Shown here one piece after another: positions 1 to 5,074 of a stretch of DNA of 40,628 nucleotides. The position numbers and the translations under genes are program-made. Numbering within the stretch: position 1 is the stretch's first letter; every line of letters begins with the position of its first letter. The stretch spans positions 1 through 40,628 of IMG/VR virus record IMGVR_UViG_3300032334_001072; one strand, given 5' to 3'. The notes under the pieces are model-generated. The model was not told the origin of the DNA. It made no database searches and worked only from the letters and a program-made list of their open reading frames with translations. This DNA is from a virus.

Positions 1-222
1 AACGCGGACAATTGCCCCGGGCTTGATTGCGTCATCATTGATATAGATTTTTTTGTATTTGAAAGTCGTGAATGGTACGGATAACAGCCTGTCGGGCACG
101 CGGAACACGGGCCGTCCATTGTCAAATCCAACAACCGTCAGGCGGTAATGAATCGTTGACATATCGCTGCACGACATAACGCCACGGATCTTATCGCCAA
201 TTTCCAAATTGTGTCGGTTCAT
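1..222 (-). CDS. Unknown small protein, C-terminus beyond window
   Basis: Only the first 74 codons are present; the reading frame runs off the left edge. The start ATG (222-220) is preceded by AAGGAG with seven bases of spacing, so the start is well supported. The visible protein begins MNRHNLEIGDKIRGVMSC and ends near KPGAIVRV, a pattern of short beta strands with a Pro-Gly turn that suggests a small SH3-like barrel. I do not recognise a family. Its leader holds a hammerhead ribozyme (250-303), and the Shine-Dalgarno block CCAAGGAGT is the same as in the genes starting at 40007 and 36188. It would be cotranscribed with the gene at 304-612. Confidence 0.75.
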   Translation of the reverse strand, partial: MNRHNLEIGDKIRGVMSCSDMSTIHYRLTVVGFDNGRPVFRVPDRLLSVPFTTFKYKKIYINDDAIKPGAIVRV

Positions 223-249
223 TTCAAAACTCCTTGGTTGCAACATGCT

Positions 250-303
250 CCCGGACGGGTTGGCTTTCCCCGTTTCGGCCCCCGCCGGGGCCTCATCAGC
301 GGG
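250..303 (-). ncRNA. Type I hammerhead ribozyme, copy 1
   Basis: Read on the minus strand, all core elements occur in order. Stem I 5' strand CCCG is at 303-300 and the core CUGAUGA at 299-293. Stem II is GGCCCC, loop GGCG, GGGGCC (292-277). GAA is at 276-274. Stem III is ACGGG (273-269), a nine-base loop, then CCCGU (259-255). C17 is at 254, and the stem I 3' strand CGGG at 253-250. The predicted cut is between 254 and 253. Ends open in helix I make it type I. It starts directly after the UGA stop (306-304) of the preceding gene and ends 28 bases before the next start codon. Hammerheads are known in phages; self-cleavage here is inferred from structure. Confidence 0.88.
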
Positions 304-612
304 TCAGTTTTCAAAACGGCAATTGGCGGCCTGATCAACAACCAATCCGCAAAAATTTTGAACATCTTGAATGGTTTTGAAACATTCCTCAACATCAGCC
401 GGATAATAACATTCAACAACCCTATCACCGCCGGACTCATAATTTTGTTCGCAAATATGATAAGCTTCATCGACAAATGCTAATTTTTCAGGGGTTGCAT
501 TTGCGAACCACGCTTTCAAATCTGGATCACGAAAGTATGAATAAACGTGTCTTGAGTACAACCGCAACGTATTGCTTTTGAACTGATTCATGATGCTTTT
601 GAACTGATTCAT
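304..612 (-). CDS. Hypothetical 102-residue protein
   Basis: The start ATG at 612 is preceded by GAGG with eight bases of spacing. The protein has no signal peptide or membrane segment and is Cys- and aromatic-rich (motifs YYPADVEECF, NFCGLVVDQ). I do not recognise a family. The first 14 residues are a near-perfect duplication, MNQFKSI followed by MNQFKSN, from a 21-bp tandem repeat, so a second ATG lies seven codons in; the first has the better Shine-Dalgarno. It is probably the first gene of the leftward operon, since the region upstream carries the only good divergent promoter candidate. Its stop codon abuts hammerhead copy 1. Confidence 0.72.
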   Translation of the reverse strand: MNQFKSIMNQFKSNTLRLYSRHVYSYFRDPDLKAWFANATPEKLAFVDEAYHICEQNYESGGDRVVECYYPADVEECFKTIQDVQNFCGLVVDQAANCRFEN

Positions 613-657
613 GGCCTCATCCTCGTTATCGTTTTAAAAATCATCAACCCGAACCAT

Positions 658-691
658 AAGCTAATCGGCAACGTGTAGACGTGTCAACACG
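658..691 (-). promoter_or_regulatory. Candidate leftward promoter with overlapping operator
   Basis: On the minus strand a consensus TTGACA (687-682) is followed after 17-18 bases by TTAGCT or TAGCTT (664-658), a weak -10. The -35 lies inside the near-palindrome CGTGTTGACACG (691-680), an arrangement typical of repressor control. It points at the gene starting at 612. Related TGTTGAC sites lie at 748-757 and 768-777, nearer the ribbon-helix-helix gene. Confidence 0.45.
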
Positions 692-747
692 AATTCCAAA
701 GATTTTTTGAGCATGGCAAAAACCCGCAAGAAATGCGTGTTGCGGGA

Positions 748-777
748 TGTTGACACAAACCCCAGAATGTTGACGTG
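748..777 (+). promoter_or_regulatory. Repeated TGTTGAC operator-like sites
   Basis: TGTTGACACA (748-757) and TGTTGACGTG (768-777) are direct repeats whose starts are 20 bp apart, about two helical turns. The second decamer recurs inverted inside the downstream gene at 883-892, and the core recurs in the palindrome at 680-691. Ribbon-helix-helix proteins commonly bind such short repeats cooperatively, so autoregulation by the product of 805-1050 is a reasonable inference. No clear -10 for a rightward promoter is visible. Confidence 0.4.
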
Positions 778-804
778 TTGTTTTCTCAATCAATGGGCTT
801 TCCA

Positions 805-1050
805 ATGAAGAAAAAAATTGAATCCGCCAAACCCGCTCAACCCGTCATCATGGGCCGGCCGCCGGACGGCGAACCGCGCAGACACGTCAACATGAGGTTA
901 CCCGATACAATTTTGGCCCGGGTTGCCCATGACGCAACCCTGACCGGACGAACCAAAACCGAGGTAATTCGGCGCGTGTTGGAGGAACATTTGCCGCCAT
1001 TGCCGGCCCCGCAAAAATCCCGAAAAATCAAAAACCCTATGGCAAAATAG
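805..1050 (+). CDS. Ribbon-helix-helix DNA-binding protein
   Basis: The 81-residue product has a basic N-terminus and then the fold pattern of an Arc/MetJ/CopG-type regulator: a strand (HVNMRL), helix A (DTILARVAHDATLTG) and helix B (TKTEVIRRVLEEHL), roughly residues 30-66. It is one of only two plus-strand genes and diverges from the leftward operon, with repeated TGTTGAC sites between, so it is a likely repressor of that promoter and of itself. The start is uncertain: ATG805 was chosen because the basic tail begins there, but ATG793 and GTG775 are in frame and none has a Shine-Dalgarno. The last codons lie inside a copy of the dispersed repeat (1022-1075). Confidence 0.72.
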   Translation: MKKKIESAKPAQPVIMGRPPDGEPRRHVNMRLPDTILARVAHDATLTGRTKTEVIRRVLEEHLPPLPAPQKSRKIKNPMAK

Positions 1051-1075
1051 AATTATTCTTTTTGCGGTAACCGGA
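1022..1075 (+). repeat. Dispersed hairpin element, copy 1
   Basis: This shares the core AAATCAAAAACCCTATGG (1025-1042) exactly, but inverted, with 1393-1410, and continues with similarity through TTTTTGCGGTAACCGG, matching the inverted copy's TTTTTGCGGCAACCG. It overlaps the 3' end of the ribbon-helix-helix gene and encodes its last residues. With copy 2 it flanks the gene at 1089-1316 as inverted repeats. Confidence 0.6.
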
Positions 1076-1088
1076 TTGAGGAGAACCA

Positions 1089-1316
1089 ATGCCAACATTG
1101 ATTTGCCCGGGCATGGCCAAATTGGTTGAAAAACCTGACGGTTGGTATTGGGAAATACAATTGAGCATGGGCAAGGAATTGGTGGAATATCCAATTCACA
1201 AATTGCCCGGCCTTTGGAACGAACCAAACCCCATGCCGTTTGTCACGCGTGATGACGCGATTGTTTATTGGCAATTGGTTGTTGAACCCGTGTTGGTTTT
1301 AACAGACATTTTTTGA
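1089..1316 (+). CDS. Hypothetical 75-residue protein
   Basis: This is a plus-strand gene with a strong GAGGAG Shine-Dalgarno five bases before ATG1089. The product is rich in Trp, Pro and acidic residues (PDGWYWEIQLSMG, VTRDDAIVYWQLV) and has no signal peptide or clear membrane segment. I do not recognise a family. It follows the ribbon-helix-helix gene by 38 bases and is probably in the same transcript. It is bracketed by inverted copies of a dispersed repeat. The downstream copy starts at its stop codon and includes a hairpin that may end transcription. The convergent end of the late leftward operon lies about 115 bases beyond. Confidence 0.7.
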   Translation: MPTLICPGMAKLVEKPDGWYWEIQLSMGKELVEYPIHKLPGLWNEPNPMPFVTRDDAIVYWQLVVEPVLVLTDIF

Positions 1317-1425
1317 TTTTTACGGCAACGCCAACCCGTTGCCGTTTCATGACTTAACATCGGTTGCCGCAAAAATGCAAAAATCATTTCCCCCATAGGG
1401 TTTTTGATTTAATTGATTTTTACGG
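1315..1425 (+). repeat. Dispersed hairpin element, copy 2, between convergent genes
   Basis: It begins within the TGA stop of the preceding gene (1314-1316). Its first 20 bases, 1315-1334, are identical to 27514-27495 on the other strand. The second half (1366-1410) matches 27404-27440, with the arm GCCGCAAAAATGCAAAAATC differing from that copy by two C/T changes. The segment holds two hairpins, one at 1323-1344 and one across 1366-1410, and no gene. It occupies the space between convergent transcripts, so a bidirectional terminator is the simplest role. Confidence 0.62.
1323..1347 (+). terminator. Hairpin terminator candidate between convergent genes
   Basis: CGGCAACG (1323-1330) and CGTTGCCG (1337-1344) form a perfect 8-bp stem with a six-base loop. 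Only TTT follows on the plus strand, so the U tract is short. On the minus strand the stem is followed by TAAAAATC. It lies seven bases after the stop of the plus-strand gene and faces the end of the late leftward operon. Confidence 0.45.
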
Positions 1426-1431
1426 GGCCGC

Positions 1432-1542
1432 TCAAAATCGCGGCGGCGGGCATGCCTCCCCGGCGTGTTGGTTTGTCATCGGCCGGGGCCGCGCTACGGA
1501 ACCCCGGCCGCCGGGTAACCGGGGCCAACGCCGCCGCGTCAT
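1432..1542 (-). CDS. Possible 36-residue basic peptide
   Basis: An ATGA overlap couples this frame to the stop of the membrane-protein gene at 1539-1703. The 36 residues are Arg/Pro/Gly-rich with no recognisable domain. The only support is the 4-base overlap that this genome uses repeatedly between real genes, and the GC-rich sequence keeps frames open by chance. Real translation is uncertain. Confidence 0.25.
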   Translation of the reverse strand: MTRRRWPRLPGGRGSVARPRPMTNQHAGEACPPPRF

Positions 1543-1703
1543 TTCATCAGGATTGAGACAACAACCCATACCAACCATGCCACGGGCCCCACAATGGCCC
1601 CCCATGCCCCGATTGTTGCCAACGGGCCCGGTTGGGCGGGCTCGGGCCAATCGGCGGCCCCATGGTCATCAGCGGGCCCGGAATTGTATTGGGGTTGGTT
1701 CAT
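1539..1703 (-). CDS. Small membrane protein, holin-like
   Basis: The 54-residue product has a polar, Pro-rich N-terminal half and one long hydrophobic segment (about residues 29-53: a GPLATIGAWGAIVGPVAW stretch, then a Val-rich run) ending in a single Lys. Its ATG overlaps the upstream stop by four bases (ATGA). One membrane span, small size and a place at the end of the late operon fit a small holin, pinholin or other membrane-active lysis protein, but no family match is claimed. It follows a helix-turn-helix gene and precedes the convergent terminator region. Confidence 0.6.
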   Translation of the reverse strand: MNQPQYNSGPADDHGAADWPEPAQPGPLATIGAWGAIVGPVAWLVWVVVSILMK

Positions 1704-1882
1704 TGCTTTCCATTCAAAAATTCAAATATTTTGTGGGCATGCTTGGCGTACCAAAATCTTCGGATTGAGCCAAACATCGGAATTGGTTTCAACAATTTGT
1801 GTTTTTTCATCAAATACCATAACCGTTCCATTGAAACATTGAGACATTTTGCCATTTCCGAAACGGCAACAAAATTGGGCAT
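1700..1882 (-). CDS. Small helix-turn-helix protein
   Basis: The 60-residue product starts MPNFVAVSEMAKCLNVSMER and resembles the N-terminal winged helix of MerR/excisionase-type proteins: a helix-turn-helix (about residues 6-25) followed by a basic helix (YLMKKHKLL) and an aromatic strand (IRRFWYAKHAHKIFEF). DNA binding is likely; the target is unknown. ATG1882 is the first plausible start after the end of the upstream gene, 64 bases away; its Shine-Dalgarno is weak. No integrase is visible, so a role as excisionase is not supported and a late-gene regulator is equally possible. Confidence 0.6.
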   Translation of the reverse strand: MPNFVAVSEMAKCLNVSMERLWYLMKKHKLLKPIPMFGSIRRFWYAKHAHKIFEFLNGKQ

Positions 1883-1946
1883 GGCGTGTTTTAATCCGGG
1901 ACCGGCGATTGGATCGGCCCCGGAATCATTGCCCGGCGTTCCAATG

Positions 1947-2219
1947 TCAACGATATCGGACGCAGGCGAACCAACCGTTTCGGCCCCGGGCAACCGCGAT
2001 TTCAATTGCCGGCCGTTCACCATAATAACAACAATTCCGAATAGCTTGGGCGGCCGAACGGGTTGAAAATCCAACCCCTTCAAAACGATATGATCCGCCC
2101 CTATGGGCCATGCGGCCAACGGCGGCCGATTGTTGAGCCGATTGTTGAGCCGATTGGGCATTTGCGGCCCCTGACGCCAAACCCAATCCCATTACCGCCA
2201 ATGCAAAAAAACGAACCAT
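1947..2219 (-). CDS. Secreted small protein, Arg/Gly-rich
   Basis: The start at 2219 has GGAGG six bases upstream. The N-terminus (MVRFFALAVMGLGLASGAAN) is a clear Sec signal peptide with a likely cut after AANA. A Gln/Ser repeat (SAQQSAQQSA) and a mature domain with two adjacent Cys (RNCCYYGERP) and a final GWFACVRYR motif follow. I have an impression of similar small secreted proteins in planctomycete genomes, but the function is unknown. It sits among late genes encoding secreted and membrane proteins. Confidence 0.7.
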   Translation of the reverse strand: MVRFFALAVMGLGLASGAANAQSAQQSAQQSAAVGRMAHRGGSYRFEGVGFSTRSAAQAIRNCCYYGERPAIEIAVARGRNGWFACVRYR

Positions 2220-2291
2220 TGGAACGCCTCCAAAATAACGGCCCGATCGAAATTGACCGGGCCGGCAACGTCCGTGTTGCGTTAGGTTGTT

Positions 2292-2657
2292 TTACTGATT
2301 TTGGCGATATCGGGCCAAATATGTTGCGGCGTCATCAACAATGGCCGGATTCCAATGGGCCCAATCCTGCAAATGGCCAAGGAAGAAATGACATTGGCGG
2401 CATAACGGAATCAAATTTGATTCGTCCAATTCGCGTTCGGGCTCAACATGAAACGGAATGATATGGTGACATTCCAATAACGTTGTTGCATCGCATGCCG
2501 CGCAACATTTGCCTGCCATGAATTTGTTGCGGACGGAATCCCAACGCGGCGAACGCAACGCTCCGCCGTAACCGGTTTCGCTCAACCATGTTGGCGGTTC
2601 AATCAACGGGCCGCCGGATTTCATACCGCCAAGCCAATTGAGGAATTGCGAAATCAT
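2292..2657 (-). CDS. HNH endonuclease
   Basis: The 121-residue protein has the HNH/zinc pattern: Cys pair CCAAC (51-55), LECHHI with the catalytic His pair (64-65), Asn81 in ESNLIPLC, and the second Cys pair CRQCH (86-90). Such nucleases cut or nick double-stranded DNA, and in phages they are often packaging partners or homing elements. Here it lies far from the terminase genes, among late accessory genes, so a homing or free-standing role is as likely. ATG2657 was chosen because GGAGGG sits seven bases upstream; the in-frame TTG at 2672 overlaps that Shine-Dalgarno. The last 72 bases before the next gene look non-coding. Confidence 0.82.
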   Translation of the reverse strand: MISQFLNWLGGMKSGGPLIEPPTWLSETGYGGALRSPRWDSVRNKFMAGKCCAACDATTLLECHHIIPFHVEPERELDESNLIPLCRQCHFFLGHLQDWAHWNPAIVDDAATYLARYRQNQ

Positions 2658-2672
2658 TTCCGAACCCTCCAA

Positions 2673-2810
2673 TCAATCACGGGTTTTTTTATTGGCGGGG
2701 TTGCCGGAACGGCGGGCCGCGTTAGGTTTCCCCGGGTTCCGTTGTATTTTGCCGCCGGCGCGACGAACCGTCGAACCGGTTGGGCATTGGCCCCGGGTCA
2801 GGTTGGGCAT
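2673..2810 (-). CDS. Basic 45-residue protein
   Basis: A short frame starts at ATG2810 with AGGGG seven bases upstream and runs to TGA at 2675-2673. The product is strongly basic and Gly/Asn/Pro-rich (for example VRRAGGKIQRNPGKPNAARR) with no acidic residue until the last position. This suggests nucleic-acid or membrane-surface binding. There is no recognised family. It fills an otherwise empty 190-base gap between the preceding gene and the HNH gene. The good Shine-Dalgarno is the main evidence. Confidence 0.5.
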   Translation of the reverse strand: MPNLTRGQCPTGSTVRRAGGKIQRNPGKPNAARRSGNPANKKTRD

Positions 2811-2849
2811 GGCGGGGCCCCTAACAACAACCAACAAATGGCAATCATT

Positions 2850-3179
2850 TTAGTTATTTGCCTGCAATTTCAAAATCAATTTAATTGCCAACATAACAAT
2901 AGCAGACCACGGAATGATTCCCTGAACAATTCCGTTATCGGCCGGCGGCGGAACCCCGTTTTCAATTGTGTAAACCAGCAATTCTTCGTCGGTTGCCTCT
3001 GGTATCGGATTGATTCCGGCAACCATTGGGCCGCCCGGCATGACTTGGCCAAGGCCGTAACCAATCACGTTCCATGCCGCGTTAGTCAATTCCGGAATCG
3101 GAACGGCATGGCCCCGGACACAATCCAAAACCATTGTCAACGCTTCGGTTGGAAATTCGGTTGGATAAGACGCCAACAT
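2850..3179 (-). CDS. C-terminal membrane-anchored protein, unknown
   Basis: The 109-residue product has a soluble N-terminal part (MLASYPTEFPTEALTMVLDC onward) and one C-terminal hydrophobic segment (about residues 85-105, IIPWSAIVMLAIKLILKL), so it is probably tail-anchored. ATG3179 was chosen over the in-frame TTG at 3206 because GGGG sits eight bases upstream. That leader, GGGGTTTTTGATATG, is almost the same as those of the major capsid and tail tube genes, which suggests strong late expression. Next to the papain-like protease it could belong to a lysis or host-surface module. Confidence 0.68.
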   Translation of the reverse strand: MLASYPTEFPTEALTMVLDCVRGHAVPIPELTNAAWNVIGYGLGQVMPGGPMVAGINPIPEATDEELLVYTIENGVPPPADNGIVQGIIPWSAIVMLAIKLILKLQANN

Positions 3180-3193
3180 ATCAAAAACCCCTT

Positions 3194-4084
3194 TTATATT
3201 TTCCAATCAATTTGTTTGATTGGAAAGCCTACCAAATCAGAAAACGCCCATGAATCCCCGGCGGATAACATAGTTTCAACAACAGAATCATCGGCATAAA
3301 ACCCGCATGTTGGCGGGTTGCCGTTGCCAACCGGCCCCGTATGGGCGGCCGGGCCCCATGAATTCAAAATGAAAAACCCGGGCCGCTTTCCAGATTGGTA
3401 ACCGATCAACGCCATACAATGATTCCAACTGCCGGACGGTTGACAAAACCCCTCGGAATCCCGGGCCATGGTAAAACCACGGGCCGAACAAACCGCGATT
3501 CCGTAACCGTTCGCCAACGCTTGGCGGGCCTGTTTTGTTGTTGTCACTTTTGAAATTGAATTGATTTGATGAATTCTAGCCTCGGGTTCCAAATCGTCGG
3601 GAACCCCGGTTGCCCCCCATGCCCGGCAACGTTGTTCGTTGTATTGCCTCAAATCATAATTGCCAACGATTTCACGCGGAATAACGCCATAACGTTTGAC
3701 GAATTCGGCGGCCCATGCCCCGATTGAACCGTCTCCTTTGATTTTGCCGTTGCCGATTTCAACCCGCGAACCCGCGTATATTACCTCTTGCGCCAATGGT
3801 TTGAATTGTTCCGGTTGTCGGTTGATGATTTCCGAAATCATTGTGTATTCAATCGCGGCGGCCGTTCCAAACGAAACGCATGAACCAACCTTCCCCTGAT
3901 TTCGGGCCGGCCATGGGGCCCCGGTCAATTGTTCGTGTAATTTCCAACCGAATATTTCCGCCGGCGGTTCAACCGCGTTGCCGGCCGGCGTTTCCCCAAA
4001 TGACGGAAACGGTTGTTGTTCGGCAATTGCCTCAACCGCGCCGGCGTCATCAACCCAACCGGAAACGTATGGTTCGTCAATCAT
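3194..4084 (-). CDS. Papain-like (C1 family) cysteine peptidase
   Basis: This 296-residue protein carries the full papain catalytic set. Gln63 and Cys69 are in NQGKVGSCVSFG, His222 in WNHCMALIGY, and Asn241 in ILNSWGP. Spacing and flanking glycines match C1 peptidases. There is no signal peptide. The gene overlaps the upstream secreted-protein gene by four bases (ATGA) and precedes a membrane-anchored protein gene. Phage papain-like proteases are uncommon. Possible roles are cleavage of a host surface or wall protein during lysis or entry, or processing of a virion protein. No other endolysin is visible in the window, which makes a lysis role attractive but unproven. Confidence 0.85.
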   Translation of the reverse strand: MIDEPYVSGWVDDAGAVEAIAEQQPFPSFGETPAGNAVEPPAEIFGWKLHEQLTGAPWPARNQGKVGSCVSFGTAAAIEYTMISEIINRQPEQFKPLAQEVIYAGSRVEIGNGKIKGDGSIGAWAAEFVKRYGVIPREIVGNYDLRQYNEQRCRAWGATGVPDDLEPEARIHQINSISKVTTTKQARQALANGYGIAVCSARGFTMARDSEGFCQPSGSWNHCMALIGYQSGKRPGFFILNSWGPAAHTGPVGNGNPPTCGFYADDSVVETMLSAGDSWAFSDLVGFPIKQIDWKI

Positions 4085-4743
4085 TTCAAATTCTCCAAGA
4101 TGTTGGCGATTTTGTTGTAAATTTTGGCAACGTCCGCGCGAATAGCATTTGTTAGGTTGGCGGCCGGATCGGTTGGGGCCAAGGATCTGATTTCAACGGC
4201 AGCCCGGTCACGCAACGCTTCCAACGCGTCAACCGGCAACGTTCGGGCCGCCTCAATCCCGGCCGCCGTAAACAAATCCCCAACCGTTTTCAATTTGTCA
4301 TCAGCACAAAATCCGGCAACGCGACGATACAACCCCGCCAATTTCACGCGGTTATCATTCCGGCCGGGTTCATGAATTGCCCCCCAAATTGCCGCCATGG
4401 CGGCGGTCAACGCGTCATCGGGCTCGTTGGGCATGGGCGGTTTTGGCGGCGTTCCCGGGCCAATTACAACAACAACAATAACCGGTTCGGACGGGCCGGC
4501 GTCCGTTGACGTATAGGCTAACAACCGATAACGGCCGGGCTCAATTGACGTTACTACGGTTGCCCGAGAATCAGATAACAACGCGGCCGGGAACACGTTC
4601 AACCCGGAATCAATCGCAACATATCGGACAATTTTGCCTTCGGTTTCCGCCCGAATTGCCACAAATTCCCCGGGCTTCCCAATGATTTCGGCCGGCAATT
4701 TGATTGTTGGTTGAGACGCCAACGCCAACAAAATCAACAACAT
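4081..4743 (-). CDS. Secreted/exported protein, unknown
   Basis: AGGGGG lies seven bases before ATG4743. The 220-residue protein begins with a short hydrophobic signal (MLLILLALASQ), followed by a beta-rich domain with strands ending in a VIVVVVIGPG segment (about residues 88-96), a Pro-rich linker (GTPPKPPMPNEPDD) and a helical C-terminal half. The N-terminal domain reads like an Ig/PKD-type sandwich. I associate this organisation with planctomycete phage and genome proteins. It overlaps the start of the papain-like peptidase gene, so the two are probably coexpressed and may act together outside the cytoplasm. Confidence 0.7.
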   Translation of the reverse strand: MLLILLALASQPTIKLPAEIIGKPGEFVAIRAETEGKIVRYVAIDSGLNVFPAALLSDSRATVVTSIEPGRYRLLAYTSTDAGPSEPVIVVVVIGPGTPPKPPMPNEPDDALTAAMAAIWGAIHEPGRNDNRVKLAGLYRRVAGFCADDKLKTVGDLFTAAGIEAARTLPVDALEALRDRAAVEIRSLAPTDPAANLTNAIRADVAKIYNKIANILENLK

Positions 4744-4786
4744 GGAAAGCCCCCTGATTTGAATTCACGGACATTCTACAACAAAA

Positions 4787-5074
4787 TCACGGACGGAACA
4801 CGGATTCGTTCACCTCAAATTCTGATTCGGCGGCCCCCTGCCCGGTTCCGGTTCCTTCCCAACGGAAATAATGAACCCCGGACGCGGCCGCCAAATAATC
4901 ATATTGAAATTGGCCCGTTGCCGTTTTTGTCACTTGGCCCGGGTAATCGCGTTGAAGCTTGGTTCCATCGGGCAATTGAATCAATAAAATCAATGTACTT
5001 GGATCAACATACGTTCCCGATAAATTTTGAAATGTTACCATTAACCGAACCAAATCGCCAATATCGTAATTCAT
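4787..5074 (-). CDS. Small beta-sandwich virion protein
   Basis: The 95-residue product (MNYDIGDLVRLMVTFQNLSG onward) follows a pattern common in phage Ig-like structural domains: a DP-x-T strand, a PDGT turn, a tyrosine-rich QFQYDYLAA strand, YFRWEGTG, and a final acidic strand. ATG5074 was chosen because GGGAGG precedes it and it overlaps the stop of the repeat-protein gene (5071). It is probably an accessory tail or fibre component made with that protein. Confidence 0.7.
   Translation of the reverse strand: MNYDIGDLVRLMVTFQNLSGTYVDPSTLILLIQLPDGTKLQRDYPGQVTKTATGQFQYDYLAAASGVHYFRWEGTGTGQGAAESEFEVNESVFRP

Noticed and set aside
1640-1690. CCCG-CTGATGA on the minus strand, like a hammerhead start
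   Set aside because: No stem II followed by GAAA and no stem III. The bases belong to the small membrane-protein gene at 1539-1703.
1632-2066. Plus-strand frames opposite the small late genes
   Set aside because: Antisense to the membrane, helix-turn-helix and secreted protein genes, which have coupled starts; the plus frames have no signals.
2798-2848. 16-codon hydrophobic frame after the stop of the gene at 2850-3179
   Set aside because: Too short, no ribosome site, and it overlaps the start of the better supported 45-residue gene.
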